Of a DNA stretch of 64,000 nucleotides, positions 1 to 8,794 are shown piece after piece. The stretch comes from Dyadobacter sp. CECT 9275. GTDB lineage: Bacteria > Bacteroidota > Bacteroidia > Cytophagales > Spirosomataceae. A program made the position numbers and the translations under genes. Each line of letters starts with the position of its first letter. The first letter of the stretch is position 1. The notes beneath the pieces were generated by a model. That model worked only from the letters and a program-made list of their open reading frames with translations, had not been told where the DNA came from and did no database searches. The stretch covers positions 1,116,001-1,180,000 of the forward strand of contig NZ_CAJRAF010000002.1 in NCBI RefSeq assembly GCF_907164905.1. The letters are read 5' to 3'.

Positions 1-1
1 G

Positions 2-2083
2 GCTGAATATGACCAAACCCTTAAGCCAGTAGACTTACAGAATTTAATCCGCTCTGTCGGCTATGACCTGATTGTTGATTCACAGGACCCACAGCTGGAG
101 CAGCAACAAGCCCAGTTAAAACAGTATGAGCAGTTAAAGAAACGTACAATCTGGGCAGCCGTTCTTTCTTTGCCAATTGTAATCATCGGGATGTTTTTTA
201 TGGACAAAGTCCCTTATGGAAATTGGATCATGATGGCATTGTCAGCGCCTGTTGTATTCTATTTAGGACGAAGCTTTTTCATTAATGCCTTTAAACAGGC
301 TAGATACGGCAAAGCCAACATGGATACCCTGGTTGCTTTAAGCACCGGGATTGCATTTGTGTTTAGTGCCTTTAACACCATCTATCCCGAGTTCTGGCAT
401 AGCAGGGGCTTGCATGCACACGTATATTATGAAGCAGCAGCTGTCGTCATTGCATTTATTTCCCTGGGGAAACTCTTGGAGGAAAAAGCAAAGTCCAATA
501 CTTCGTCAGCGATCAAAAAATTGATAGGCTTGCAGCCTAAAACCGTCAGGGCTATTGTCAATGGCTTAGAGCAGGAAATACCAATAGCGGCAGTAAAGGC
601 TGATAATATCTTACTGGTCAGACCTGGTGAAAAAATCCCGGTTGATGGTGTTCTGACAGATGGAAGCTCATTTGTGGATGAAAGTATGATCAGCGGGGAG
701 CCTGTGCCTGTGGAAAAAAGTCAGGGAGAACAAGTCTTTGCAGGGACAATCAATCAGAAGGGTAGCTTTCAATTTAAAGCACAAAAGGTAGGAGGTGATA
801 CGATCCTTGCCCAGATCATCAAGATGGTGCAAGAGGCCCAGGGAAGTAAAGCGCCTGTTCAGAAGCTGGTTGACAAGATAGCCGGTATTTTTGTGCCAGT
901 CGTGATCGGTATCGCTGCACTGACATTTGTAACCTGGATGCTGGTTGGAGGCGAAAATGCGTTTACACACGCCTTTTTAACTTCCGTTACCGTGCTTGTC
1001 ATTGCCTGCCCATGCGCACTTGGGCTCGCTACTCCTACCGCCATTATGGTAGGTATAGGGAAAGGCGCTGAAAACAATATCTTAATCAAAGATGCCGAAA
1101 GCCTGGAACTAGGCCATAAGGTAAATGTGGTAATCCTGGACAAAACCGGCACCATAACCGAGGGTAAGCCTGTGGTTACTGACATTTCCTGGAATGCAAT
1201 TAAGGGTGAGCCAAAGATATTCAAGCAAATACTATTTGCAATAGAAGCCCAATCAGAACACCCTCTGGCAGAAGCCGTGACCAGCTTTCTCAAAGAGGAA
1301 AGCATTGAAGGTGTAAGCCTGCAGCAGTTTGAAAGTTTAACGGGTTTGGGCGTAAAGGCCAATTACGATGGGACTGAATATTTCGTCGGGAACAAAAAAT
1401 TAATGGATGAGAATAATATCAGCATCAATAGCGGGCTTTCTTCCGGAGCAGAAAAATGGCAACAACAGGCAAAAACAGTAATCTACTTTGCAAATAACAC
1501 AGAGGTAATATCAGTCATTGCCATTGCTGACAAAATTAAGGTTACGTCCAAGAAAGCTATTGAAACATTGCAAGACAGAGGTATCCAGGTTTATATGCTG
1601 ACAGGTGATAATAAACAAACGGCAGCTGCTGTGGCCCAACAGGTTGGATTGAAACATTTTAAGGCAGATGTAATGCCTTCTCAGAAAGCAGATTTTATTA
1701 AAGAGCTGCAATCAAAGGGAAAGATAGTAGCCATGGTTGGGGATGGGATCAATGATAGTCATGCTTTGGCTCAGGCAGATGTCAGTATTGCGATGGGTAA
1801 GGGATCGGACATCGCTATGGATGTTGCAAAAATGACTTTGATTACTTCTGATCTGAACATGGTACCCAAAGCATTAAAGCTTTCAGGCAAAACAGTTAAG
1901 ACAATAAAACAAAACCTGTTTTGGGCTTTTATCTACAACCTGATCGGTATCCCAATTGCTGCCGGCCTAATGTACCCCATCAATGGTTTTTTACTTGATC
2001 CAATGATCGCCGGAGCGGCAATGGCACTCAGTTCGGTGTCAGTAGTAAGTAATAGTTTAAGGTTAAAGACAGCGAAGCTTTAA
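2..2083 (+). CDS. copA: Cu+-exporting P1B-type ATPase, CopA-like (5' end cut by window)
   Basis: The frame is open from base 2, so the N-terminus lies outside the window; the first internal ATG is at 170 but is not the true start. Residues before it look like the end of an N-terminal HMA metal-binding domain (ending SVGYDLIV). The membrane metal site CPC is encoded at 1007-1015, the phosphorylation motif DKTGT at about 1139, SEHPLA near 1255 and the hinge GDGIND near 1739. CPC with the HMA domain places it in the Cu+/Ag+ subgroup, which pumps Cu(I) from cytoplasm to periplasm. It ends 60 bases before an HMA protein gene and both share a strong terminator at 2410-2438. Copper (rather than silver) is inferred from the neighbours: DUF305, Cys-rich bundle and Met-rich proteins. 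Confidence 0.93.
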   Translation, partial: AEYDQTLKPVDLQNLIRSVGYDLIVDSQDPQLEQQQAQLKQYEQLKKRTIWAAVLSLPIVIIGMFFMDKVPYGNWIMMALSAPVVFYLGRSFFINAFKQARYGKANMDTLVALSTGIAFVFSAFNTIYPEFWHSRGLHAHVYYEAAAVVIAFISLGKLLEEKAKSNTSSAIKKLIGLQPKTVRAIVNGLEQEIPIAAVKADNILLVRPGEKIPVDGVLTDGSSFVDESMISGEPVPVEKSQGEQVFAGTINQKGSFQFKAQKVGGDTILAQIIKMVQEAQGSKAPVQKLVDKIAGIFVPVVIGIAALTFVTWMLVGGENAFTHAFLTSVTVLVIACPCALGLATPTAIMVGIGKGAENNILIKDAESLELGHKVNVVILDKTGTITEGKPVVTDISWNAIKGEPKIFKQILFAIEAQSEHPLAEAVTSFLKEESIEGVSLQQFESLTGLGVKANYDGTEYFVGNKKLMDENNISINSGLSSGAEKWQQQAKTVIYFANNTEVISVIAIADKIKVTSKKAIETLQDRGIQVYMLTGDNKQTAAAVAQQVGLKHFKADVMPSQKADFIKELQSKGKIVAMVGDGINDSHALAQADVSIAMGKGSDIAMDVAKMTLITSDLNMVPKALKLSGKTVKTIKQNLFWAFIYNLIGIPIAAGLMYPINGFLLDPMIAGAAMALSSVSVVSNSLRLKTAKL

Positions 2084-2143
2084 AAATTTGCATCAGCAAG
2101 AATACGTACTTACAATTAATTCAAATTCAAAACAGACAATTTA

Positions 2144-2353
2144 ATGGAAACTCTAAAATTCAAAACAAATATTAAATGCGGTGGTTGTGTGGCAAAAGTT
2201 ACATCTGGTTTAAATGAAACCGCTGGAACTGGTAATTGGGATGTGGATATTAATAATCCGGAAAAGATTTTAACGGTAAGCTCTGACGGTAATGAAGACA
2301 GTATCATATCAGCCGTGAAAGAGGCAGGCTTTGTTATAGAGAAAGTAGAGTGA
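2144..2353 (+). CDS. Small HMA-domain metallochaperone-like protein
   Basis: A 69-residue single-domain protein with the HMA signature near the N-terminus (KCGGC, residues 12-16) and the usual beta-alpha-beta length. HMA proteins bind Cu(I) or another soft metal through the two cysteines and hand it to P-type ATPases. CGGC replaces the common CxxC core spacing G-M-x-C-x-x-C only at the flanks, so both thiols are kept. It lies 60 bases downstream of the copA-like gene and upstream of an intrinsic terminator, so it is probably co-transcribed and serves that pump. Confidence 0.85.
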   Translation: METLKFKTNIKCGGCVAKVTSGLNETAGTGNWDVDINNPEKILTVSSDGNEDSIISAVKEAGFVIEKVE

Positions 2354-2409
2354 TCATAATATTTAGATTGTCCTGCATCAAGCAGGTAATGGCATAGTTT
2401 TTTTATTAC

Positions 2410-2445
2410 TTAATCAGCCTGAGAATCAGGCTGATTAAACTTTAT
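2410..2445 (+). terminator. Intrinsic terminator after copA-HMA
   Basis: A perfect 13-bp stem (TTAATCAGCCTGA at 2410-2422, its reverse complement at 2426-2438) with a GAA loop, followed by a T-rich tract. It separates the ATPase/HMA pair from the DUF305 gene. Confidence 0.85.
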
Positions 2446-2459
2446 TTTAAGACAACCCC

Positions 2460-3086
2460 ATGAAGACAACGTACAGAATGTTAGGACTTGCAGTTCTTAT
2501 GGCTTTTACCACCGCATGTTCGGACGATAACGATGGTGATGATAAAATCACTATTCAAGCGCATGACCAAAATCAAATGATGACAGTGATGCACGATATG
2601 ATGGCCGAAATGGAAACGATGAAAGTAACCCAGGATCCCGACATTGACTATGCTACTATGATGAAAATGCATCATATGGGTGCAATAGAGATGGCTGAAT
2701 TAGAGTTAAAATCTGGAAGCAACAGTGAAATGAAAGCTATGGCGCAAGCCATAATTGATGCTCAGCAAAAGGAGATTGCTACCCTAGACTCATTTCTTGC
2801 CAGCGCTACGCCTACAACAATGAATATGGAGTTCCATATGAAAATGATGGAAGGAATGGAGCGTATGGAAAAACAGTCAGATCTTCAGATCATCAATGGC
2901 AGCATAGACCAGGATTTTGCCACATTAATGATTGGGCATCATCAAAGTGCCACGGAAATGGCTCAAATGCAATTATTAATAGGTAAAAGTGCTCAGCTGA
3001 AAACCTTATCAACGATGATTATTGAGGAACAAAACAAGGAAATTGCAGCGTTCCAGGCATTTTTACTAGCGAACAGAAGTAAATAA
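2460..3086 (+). CDS. DUF305 family lipoprotein, two repeat halves
   Basis: A 208-residue exported protein. The N-terminus is a lipoprotein signal (MKTTYRMLGLAVLMAFTTAC) with the lipobox Cys at about 20, followed by an acidic linker. Two DUF305-like halves follow, each with a conserved HH plus Met-rich helix: MKMHHMGAIEMAEL near residue 70 and MIGHHQSATEMAQMQ near 160. DUF305 proteins are small ferritin-like or helical proteins common in copper and silver islands; metal binding through His/Met is inferred. Its last 14 codons are copied between the two downstream Cys-rich genes as part of a tandem duplication. Confidence 0.85.
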   Translation: MKTTYRMLGLAVLMAFTTACSDDNDGDDKITIQAHDQNQMMTVMHDMMAEMETMKVTQDPDIDYATMMKMHHMGAIEMAELELKSGSNSEMKAMAQAIIDAQQKEIATLDSFLASATPTTMNMEFHMKMMEGMERMEKQSDLQIINGSIDQDFATLMIGHHQSATEMAQMQLLIGKSAQLKTLSTMIIEEQNKEIAAFQAFLLANRSK

Positions 3087-3116
3087 TTTTTCATATAAAA
3101 ATAAAAAAAATACCTT

Positions 3117-3461
3117 ATGGCACATCAACAATTCAAAGACTGTATTGATGCCTGTGTGGCATGTGCAGTAGCTTGCAGCCACTGTGCAACAGAGTGCTTA
3201 AAAGAAGAACATGTAGCCCATATGGCCAAATGTATCCAGTTTGATCTGGAATGTGCTGCTATTTGCCGCAGCGCGGCAGAAGTAATGAGTTTGGGAAGTA
3301 GTTTCAGTGCACACCTATGCAGGGTTTGTGCAGACGTTTGTAAAGCATGTGCCGAAGAATGCGAAAAGCACGCTGAAATGGGTATGGATCACTGCCGGCA
3401 ATGTGCAGAAGCTTGCCGACGGTGCGCTGAAGCGTGTGAGGAGATGGCCACACCGGTGTAA
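3117..3461 (+). CDS. Four-helix bundle copper-binding protein (Csp/DUF326-like), copy 1
   Basis: A 114-residue Cys-rich protein. Cysteines are spaced in CxxxC patterns along predicted helices (CIDACVACAVACSHCATEC in the first 30 residues, more at 39, 45, 49, 65-73, 84-104). This is the pattern of Csp-type copper storage proteins, in which cysteines pointing into a four-helix bundle bind many Cu(I) ions. No signal peptide is visible, so it should be cytosolic. It starts 30 bases after the DUF305 gene. The partner copy at 3541 differs by one residue (Phe here, Leu there). Confidence 0.9.
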   Translation: MAHQQFKDCIDACVACAVACSHCATECLKEEHVAHMAKCIQFDLECAAICRSAAEVMSLGSSFSAHLCRVCADVCKACAEECEKHAEMGMDHCRQCAEACRRCAEACEEMATPV

Positions 3462-3540
3462 GGAAGATGCAGCGTTCCAGGCATTTTTACTAGCGAACAG
3501 AAGTAAATAATTTTTCATATAAAAATAAAAAAAATACCTT

Positions 3541-3885
3541 ATGGCACATCAACAATTCAAAGACTGTATTGATGCCTGTGTGGCATGTGCAGTAGCTTGC
3601 AGCCACTGTGCAACAGAGTGCTTAAAAGAAGAACATGTAGCCCATATGGCCAAATGTATCCAGCTTGATCTGGAATGTGCTGCTATTTGCCGCAGCGCGG
3701 CAGAAGTAATGAGTTTGGGAAGTAGTTTCAGTGCACACCTATGCAGGGTTTGTGCAGACGTTTGTAAAGCATGTGCCGAAGAATGCGAAAAGCACGCTGA
3801 AATGGGTATGGATCACTGCCGGCAATGTGCAGAAGCTTGCCGACGGTGCGCTGAAGCGTGTGAGGAGATGGCCACACCGGTGTAA
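3541..3885 (+). CDS. Four-helix bundle copper-binding protein (Csp/DUF326-like), copy 2
   Basis: Second copy of the Cys-rich protein, 114 residues, identical to the first except CIQLDLE in place of CIQFDLE. Its leader contains a copied fragment of the 3' end of the DUF305 gene (3468-3510) that ends in the same stop codon, followed by the same 30-base spacer, so translation signals are duplicated with the gene. The likely effect is doubled dosage of a cytosolic Cu(I) store. A terminator follows at 3911. Confidence 0.9.
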   Translation: MAHQQFKDCIDACVACAVACSHCATECLKEEHVAHMAKCIQLDLECAAICRSAAEVMSLGSSFSAHLCRVCADVCKACAEECEKHAEMGMDHCRQCAEACRRCAEACEEMATPV

Positions 3886-3910
3886 GGAAGATATTTTATC
3901 GAAAAAGTAT

Positions 3911-3945
3911 AACGGATAATCCGTAATGGTTATCCGTTTTTATTT
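3911..3945 (+). terminator. Intrinsic terminator after the Cys-rich genes
   Basis: Nine-bp inverted repeat AACGGATAA (3911-3919) and TTATCCGTT (3930-3938), ten-base loop, followed by a T-rich run. Confidence 0.75.
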
Positions 3946-4059
3946 TGGATGATACGGCAATTTGGTTGGATTCCGATCATATTAAAAACTGATCCTTGTC
4001 ATGTTTATATACTGTATTTTGAGGTAGATTTGTTGAAATCGTAAATATCTGATAATCAA

Positions 4060-4521
4060 ATGAAAACGCAACAATTTATTCTTTTTTTAGCATTTCTTCT
4101 TTTTTTAGCTGGAAATGGCTCTTATGCACAAAATTACAAAATGCCAGTACCTTCTATTGATGCAACTGGAAAGATTACTGATGCAAAAGGAAAACACATT
4201 GGCTGGGTTACCAGTGATGGGATAATCAAAGATGCAGCAGGAGTAAAAATCGCCCACATCGACGATGCCGGGAATGCAATCGATGCCATAACAGGAAAAA
4301 CCTCGGGCAAAGCCGCAAAAAACGGCACTTACCTTTATCATGTAAAAAGCGGGGCCATTGACAGCTTAACAGTATCTATCCCTATGAATGGGATATGCGA
4401 AGTCAAAGATACAAGTGGAAAAACCGTGCTTTTGGTTCATGAAAATTATAAGCAGTATGGAGCCTGCGCGATGCATTGTCTTCAGATGAAAAGCGCGCAC
4501 AAAGATATGAAGATGAAATGA
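4060..4521 (+). CDS. Secreted small protein of unknown function, copper-region family
   Basis: A 153-residue exported protein with a clear signal peptide (MKTQQFILFLAFLLFLAGNGSYA). The mature part has short repeats of the DATGKITDAKGKHIG / DDAGNAID type, then a C-terminal block with MNGICEVKD and a CAMHCLQM motif in which two Cys, His and Met could bind metal. I do not recognise a named family. A decayed relative of the C-terminal block lies at 8795-8998, which suggests the gene belongs to a cassette that has duplicated in this region. Periplasmic copper binding is inference only. Confidence 0.7.
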   Translation: MKTQQFILFLAFLLFLAGNGSYAQNYKMPVPSIDATGKITDAKGKHIGWVTSDGIIKDAAGVKIAHIDDAGNAIDAITGKTSGKAAKNGTYLYHVKSGAIDSLTVSIPMNGICEVKDTSGKTVLLVHENYKQYGACAMHCLQMKSAHKDMKMK

Positions 4522-4628
4522 TTGAAAGTTTGTGATATTTGCCACACCCACATTCAGGTCAGGGATCAGTTTATTAATATGTTAATTGTCTGATAATTAA
4601 CATATTAACATTTTTCCCGTGAATTGTC

Positions 4629-4697
4629 TATTTCGGAGATATGGGGGCAGGCGTTTCGGAGCATATAGGGCCAAGCGTTCCGGGAATCATTGGGCCA
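4629..4697 (-). repeat. Three IS21 left-end 21-bp repeats
   Basis: Three imperfect copies at 4629-4649, 4653-4673 and 4677-4697, inverted relative to the right-end array. The innermost ends in GAATCATTGGGCCA, the closest match to the right-end unit; the terminal copy is the most diverged. They are presumed transposase binding sites. Confidence 0.8.
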
Positions 4698-4727
4698 CTT
4701 TCCACGTGCAATAATAGTAATTTGCCT

Positions 4728-5465
4728 TTAACTACTCAACTGTTTTTTCTTTCGTAAGGAATCACCTTCAAGCTCAATACGATGTGATGAGAAAACAATT
4801 CGGTCAAGAATCGCGTCAGCAATGGTATTCTCCCCAATCAGGCCATGCCATTTAGATACCGGTATTTGTGTTGCAATGATCGTTGAAGATTTATCGTACC
4901 GTTCCTCAATGACATCGAGCAGGACATTTCTGGCTGCCTGATCGATAGATACCAATCCAAAATCATCCAGGATCAGCAGTTCCGCCCTCTGTATACGTTT
5001 GATTAGTTTATGATAGGTGCCTTCGAGTTTAGCCAGCTTTGCAATGTCAAAAAATCTGGCGGTATTGTAATAGATGGTTTTATTGAGGAGTTGGCAGGCT
5101 TTAATCCCGAGACATTGAGCGAGAAAACTTTTACCGGACCCAGTGGGCCCGGTGATGATCAGATTTTCCTTTTTACTAATAAAGTTTAGACTGAGCAGCC
5201 GCTCAAAGTTTGTTTTGTCCAGGTTCCTGGTGGCCTGGTAATCGATATCAGACGCGGCAGCGTCTTGCTTAAAACCGGCCCTGAGGATTAGGCTTTGGAT
5301 GTTTCGGCTTTGTCTGCTTTCCCATTCTGTGTCCACCAGAAGGGACAAGAAGTCATCCAGAGAATAATCCTGGTACAGATGTTCGTTGACGCAGCGATGG
5401 TAGAGCGTGGCCATGGCGTTCAAGCGCATTCGGCGCATTTTTTCAAGGGTGTTGTGTTCATTCAT
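4728..5465 (-). CDS. istB: IS21 helper ATPase IstB
   Basis: A 245-residue AAA+ ATPase related to DnaC. Walker A is GPTGSGKS at about residues 107-114; Walker B is LLILDDFG near 168. The N-terminal LEKMRRMRLNAMATLYH helix and the C-terminal LDRIVFSSHRIELEGDSLRKK tail are typical of IstB. IstB forms ATP-dependent oligomers on target DNA and stimulates the IstA transposase. It begins 48 bases after istA in the usual istA-istB order. All key motifs are present. Confidence 0.95.
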   Translation of the reverse strand: MNEHNTLEKMRRMRLNAMATLYHRCVNEHLYQDYSLDDFLSLLVDTEWESRQSRNIQSLILRAGFKQDAAASDIDYQATRNLDKTNFERLLSLNFISKKENLIITGPTGSGKSFLAQCLGIKACQLLNKTIYYNTARFFDIAKLAKLEGTYHKLIKRIQRAELLILDDFGLVSIDQAARNVLLDVIEERYDKSSTIIATQIPVSKWHGLIGENTIADAILDRIVFSSHRIELEGDSLRKKKQLSS

Positions 5466-5513
5466 AATTGTTATGGTTTATAAAATTTACTGGGATCAGC
5501 ATGGCCCGGAATA

Positions 5514-7058
5514 CTACTTGTAATGGCTTGCGCCGCGGATATTGTTATGTTCTGGAATAGTCAGCTCCGGCTGTTGATTGAGATCTTCCATATCCAAGTT
5601 GTTTTTAAGGATGTTTTCAATCGTATGATAAGATGCCTTATGGTACAGCAGTGCACGCTTGCATGCATTTTCCAAACGTGAGCGGTCATATTGTTTAAGG
5701 AAAGCCAGGATGCCCTGCGCCTGCTTATAGGCGACTTCGGGATAGCTGTACTGGCCTAATAACTTCCTGATATATTCCAGCGTACAACTGCCAACCTGTG
5801 TGGCACGGTCTTCAAAATGCTGTGGTGACCACTGCTGGTAAGCACGGTGCGTAGAAGGCATGTGGTCGGCCACAGTGGTGTAATGGCCTGGCCTGTAACT
5901 TCTTTTATGCAGGGCAATACGGTCGTGGTTATAAAATATCTCCACATGGTTATGGTTATACTGGACTTCAACAGACAGGCCGGTAAAACGGTACGGGACA
6001 CTATAATAGTTGTGGTCTTCGCTCAGGAAAATATGGGAAGTGCGTTGGACTTTGGCCCTTCTGTAATGGCGGATGCTATAAGAGCCGGCAGGTAAAGCCT
6101 GGAGATATTCTTTTTCAAGGTCCACGAAGTGGCTCCGCCTGGTACCGCCGCCATGAGAGAATAAATAATCATTATATTCATCCAGGAGATCTTTAATGGA
6201 CTTATTCAGTTCATCCAGACTAAAGAAGGTGAACTTGCTTAAAGGATAGAAGATCCGCTGGTATACCAGTTCAACGCTGCGCTCAACAAGCGCCTTATCC
6301 TGAGGGTGATGCGGGCGGGCCGGATCGACCACACAGCCATAATGCAAAGCAAAATCGGTAAGCGTCCTATTAATTATCGGGGCATATTTACTGCCTTTGC
6401 TGACAGCAGCTTTCAGATTATCCGATACAATAGCCTGTGGTACACCACCAATCCATTGCAGGCAGGATTCCAGGCAAAGAATGAGGTCCTCCCGTTTTTG
6501 TGAAGCAACAGCTTTTACAAAAGTATACTGGCTGCACGGCAGGACACCTACAAACACCTCTACTTCAATCTGCTCTCCGGTAGTTTTATTGATGTAGGAT
6601 GAGTGTTTGCCACAGAAGTCTATAAAAAGCTTTTCTCCGGCCTTATGATCCAGCTTACCGCTATGATTATTTAAGGAGCGCCATCGGCGATAATGAAAAG
6701 TAAACTGAGTGTATTTGTAACCCTGTGGGTTCTGTTGCAGGTATTCTTTCCAAAGTGCCTGAAGAGTACACCCTGGCTTGCGCAGCTGCTTTTCGAAGTA
6801 AGAAAAACGTGCAGCTAACAGTTCGTAACGCTGCTTTTCCGTCTGTGGCTCTTCCGTGAAAAGATCGCGTAGGTCTGGCTCCGTAAGGTTGATAAGCTCG
6901 TCAAAACCAAGATTCAGCGCTGAAAAGCGGCTGGTATAATTATCGACGGTCTTACGGTTAATCTTTAACAGATCCGCAACTTTCCTGTTACTTAACCCCT
7001 TTAATTTTAATGCAATCAAGCTTCGTATTTCCATGATATTGATCCTTTGTCCGGCCAT
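5514..7058 (-). CDS. istA: IS21 transposase IstA
   Basis: A DDE-type transposase of about 514 residues if started at the Met encoded at 7058 (MAGQRINIMEIRSLIAL). The open frame runs on to 7217, but that extension crosses the terminal repeat array, so I prefer the internal start, which also gives the usual IstA length. An N-terminal HTH (GLSNRKVADLLKINRKTV) precedes the rve/integrase core with LFIDFCGK (first Asp), AIVSDNLKAAV (second Asp) and a Glu in DKALVERSVELVY. It cuts and joins element ends together with IstB. Confidence 0.93.
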   Translation of the reverse strand: MAGQRINIMEIRSLIALKLKGLSNRKVADLLKINRKTVDNYTSRFSALNLGFDELINLTEPDLRDLFTEEPQTEKQRYELLAARFSYFEKQLRKPGCTLQALWKEYLQQNPQGYKYTQFTFHYRRWRSLNNHSGKLDHKAGEKLFIDFCGKHSSYINKTTGEQIEVEVFVGVLPCSQYTFVKAVASQKREDLILCLESCLQWIGGVPQAIVSDNLKAAVSKGSKYAPIINRTLTDFALHYGCVVDPARPHHPQDKALVERSVELVYQRIFYPLSKFTFFSLDELNKSIKDLLDEYNDYLFSHGGGTRRSHFVDLEKEYLQALPAGSYSIRHYRRAKVQRTSHIFLSEDHNYYSVPYRFTGLSVEVQYNHNHVEIFYNHDRIALHKRSYRPGHYTTVADHMPSTHRAYQQWSPQHFEDRATQVGSCTLEYIRKLLGQYSYPEVAYKQAQGILAFLKQYDRSRLENACKRALLYHKASYHTIENILKNNLDMEDLNQQPELTIPEHNNIRGASHYK

Positions 7059-7106
7059 GTCGCTGAGATTTAATTCAGAAACAAGGCTATGATAAATCAT
7101 GGAAAG

Positions 7107-7427
7107 TGGCCCAATGACTTCCGTTTTTAAGAAGTTAGATTGCCTATAATAATAGATCAGGATCGGATTAAAGGTGATTTTGGCCCATTGACTTCCGTTT
7201 TCAGAAGCTCTGACCAATTCTCACTCGAAGGAATTGGCCCAATGACTTCCGAAATCGAAATCATTATTGGCCCAGTAACCTCCGTTTTCCAGCCTAAGTG
7301 AGCAAGCTTGACCCGACGAAAACTTGGCCCAACGACCTCCGAAAATGATCCTGAATTTTGGCCCGTTGATTTCCGTTATGACTGGCCCATGATACTCCGA
7401 AATGATTGGCCCGGTGAAGTCCGTTTT
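7107..7427 (+). repeat. Eight IS21 right-end 21-bp repeats
   Basis: Copies start at 7107, 7181, 7235, 7268, 7325, 7359, 7383 and 7407. Consensus TGGCCCanTGACTTCC followed by GTTTT or GAAAT. Spacing shortens towards the end of the element (74, 54, 33, 57, 34, 24, 24 bases), unlike CRISPR repeats. Likely IstA binding sites; they also overlap the region upstream of istA and could serve in autoregulation. Confidence 0.85.
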
Positions 7428-7510
7428 AGACATGAATGGATCGTGTAATAATTAAACTAAAAAAATGTGTTAAATATCATGCAGCATAATAACCAGAATT
7501 TTGCAAAGGA

Positions 7511-7529
7511 TATTGGACTTAGTCCAATA
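7511..7529. promoter_or_regulatory. 19-base perfect palindrome, possible operator
   Basis: TATTGGACT and AGTCCAATA flank a single T. The site is in a gene-poor stretch between the IS21 end and an eroded small gene. No regulator is adjacent, so function is unproven. Confidence 0.35.
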
Positions 7530-7669
7530 GTTTAGACAATATGTGATATATACAACCTTTAAACAGGCTTTTGCAATATTTTTAAAAACAAGCGCACCGA
7601 TCTTTAACCCATAGTAAATCTAATCATAGTTGCAAAGAAACCTTAGAAGAGAGTTTAAAAACTAAAAAA

Positions 7670-7836
7670 ATGGAAATAGATAATGGTTTCAATTTTTGGA
7701 GCAATGCATTTCATGATTTGTGTGGATAGTACTTTTTTCTGGGAGTTTTTGCAGCTCCATACATTATCCCGGTCAGCAAAGTAAGAAAGATTTCCCCTTG
7801 ATATTTTGAGGAAGCGATTCGGATAAACTTATAAAT
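7670..7836 (+). pseudogene. Eroded relative of the SHOCT-like small protein at 14249
   Basis: The start ATGGAAATAGATAATGG and a later stretch from about 7756 (CCATACATTATCCC ...) align base by base with the intact gene at 14249-14464, including the segments encoding TPYNIPGQ, KKD and LDILQKRF. At least one single-base deletion and in-frame stops (TAG in the middle, TGA near 7799) break it. The match ends before the C-terminal helix. It is directly followed by a second broken small gene, the same order as at 14249-14761. Confidence 0.65.
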
Positions 7837-7838
7837 AG

Positions 7839-8035
7839 ATGCAAAAACTAACAATGTTATTTTTAGCCTTTACTTTCAGTTTAGGCGTAATTGCACAGAA
7901 TCTGGGAATGGTCATGATAATTTAAACAATAATTCTTCCTACTCAATAACAGAAATCCTTTTGGGAGTAATTTTAATTGTAGTAGTCATCGCATTGGTGA
8001 TGCGAAGTTTTAATAGTTCCAGAATTGGAAAATAA
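7839..8035 (+). pseudogene. Frameshifted small exported membrane protein
   Basis: The first frame encodes a signal peptide (MQKLTMLFLAFTFSLGVIAQ) and stops after 27 codons. A one-base shift near 7907 restores a second frame starting GHDNLNNNSSYSITEI, then a single hydrophobic segment (LLGVILIVVVIALVM) and a basic tail ending at the TAA at 8033. Joined, the two frames give a plausible protein of about 65 residues: signal, short linker, one membrane segment. Could also be a sequencing error rather than a true frameshift. Confidence 0.6.
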
Positions 8036-8097
8036 TTGTCGAGTTGTCAAAGAAATAGTAAAATAATTTATTTAAACAGGCAACCATTTACAAAACT

Positions 8098-8481
8098 ATG
8101 GAAGCCACAACTTATAAAAAGATGAAAAATTTACTAATGTTAATTATAGCTCTTGCTTTAAGTACCACAGCATTCTCCCAGGCGAAAATGGGCGAAAAAA
8201 TGAAAATGAATCACAAAATGGACATGAAGAAAGACCACATAATGATGAAGGATGGGCGAATGAAGATGATGAAAAATGGCGAAGAAATTCCTATGGATAA
8301 AGAAATGACAATGCAAAATGGTACGAAGGTGATGGCGGACGGGATGTATACAAACAAAGATGGTGCAACAATGACAATGAAGAATGGTGATATGATGGAC
8401 ATGGAAGGAATGATAAGCAAGATGCCATTGAAGGGAAAATCAACCAGGAAAGGTAGAATGGGCAAAATGAAGATGCAGTAA
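8098..8481 (+). CDS. Secreted Met-rich protein (DUF6799-like)
   Basis: The frame gives 127 residues, but the Met at 8122 gives a better signal peptide (MKNLLMLIIALALSTTAFSQ), so that start is more likely. The mature protein is rich in Met and Lys (KMKMNHKMDMKKDHIMM) followed by MMKDGRMKMMKNGEEIPMDKE and NGTKVMADG, the pattern of DUF6799 domains. Methionine arrays in periplasmic proteins can bind Cu(I) or Ag(I); that role is inferred from the composition and the copper-related neighbours. It is the only intact gene between the IS element and 9093. Confidence 0.75.
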   Translation: MEATTYKKMKNLLMLIIALALSTTAFSQAKMGEKMKMNHKMDMKKDHIMMKDGRMKMMKNGEEIPMDKEMTMQNGTKVMADGMYTNKDGATMTMKNGDMMDMEGMISKMPLKGKSTRKGRMGKMKMQ

Positions 8482-8794
8482 TAGAAGAGTTGGAGCAAGG
8501 TTCCGTTATAAGTTTACGGTGTCAAAAAATAAAAATGGATAAAGGTGTGCCCATAGCATTTTGAAGGAATACCATTGAAAGAGATCATAATCTTAAGAAC
8601 ATGCTTATTGATAAGCAAAAGCAAAATGGAAGCACCAAAATTTAAATTAAGAATACAATACTGATGATACCTTTTCAATTAGTACGGTTATGTTTGCCCA
8701 TGATGACAAAACGGATATAACATAAAGTTGGACGAAGAGAAACACGAGATAGACGTCAAGAAATACCATGTAATGATGACCAAATGAAGATAGA

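Larger units (their letters stand above)
3044..3892. repeat. 424-bp tandem duplication containing the Cys-rich copper protein gene
   Basis: Copy 1 spans 3044-3467 and copy 2 spans 3468-3891. The unit includes the last 43 bases of the DUF305 gene, the 30-base spacer and the whole four-helix bundle gene. I see one difference, T3240 versus C3664, which changes Phe to Leu. The junctions share only a single T, so this looks like a recent duplication with little or no homology at the breakpoint. Confidence 0.95.
4625..7432. mobile_element. IS21-family insertion sequence with istA/istB
   Basis: The element is bounded by terminal inverted repeats starting TGTCTA (4625-4630; TAGACA at 7427-7432) and flanked by the 5-bp direct repeat TGAAT at 4620-4624 and 7433-7437, a clean target duplication. 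It carries istA and istB on the minus strand. The ends hold arrays of 21-bp repeats built on TGGCCCanTGACTTCC: eight at the right end (7107-7427) and three inverted at the left end (4629-4697). IS21 elements carry such multiple transposase-binding sites. It is inserted in an intergenic region and appears intact. Confidence 0.93.

Noticed and set aside
3307..3510. 67-residue frame across the duplication junction
   Set aside because: Out-of-frame reading of the Cys-rich gene that only gains the duplicated DUF305 tail; not a gene.
7107..7427. Array of eight short repeats resembling a CRISPR
   Set aside because: Spacing is irregular and shrinks towards the end of the IS21 element, the repeats occur inverted at the other end, and no cas genes are present. 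They are transposase binding sites.
7221..7433. 70-residue minus-strand frame over the IS21 right end
   Set aside because: It is a translation of the 21-bp repeats themselves and crosses the terminal inverted repeat; no coding pattern.
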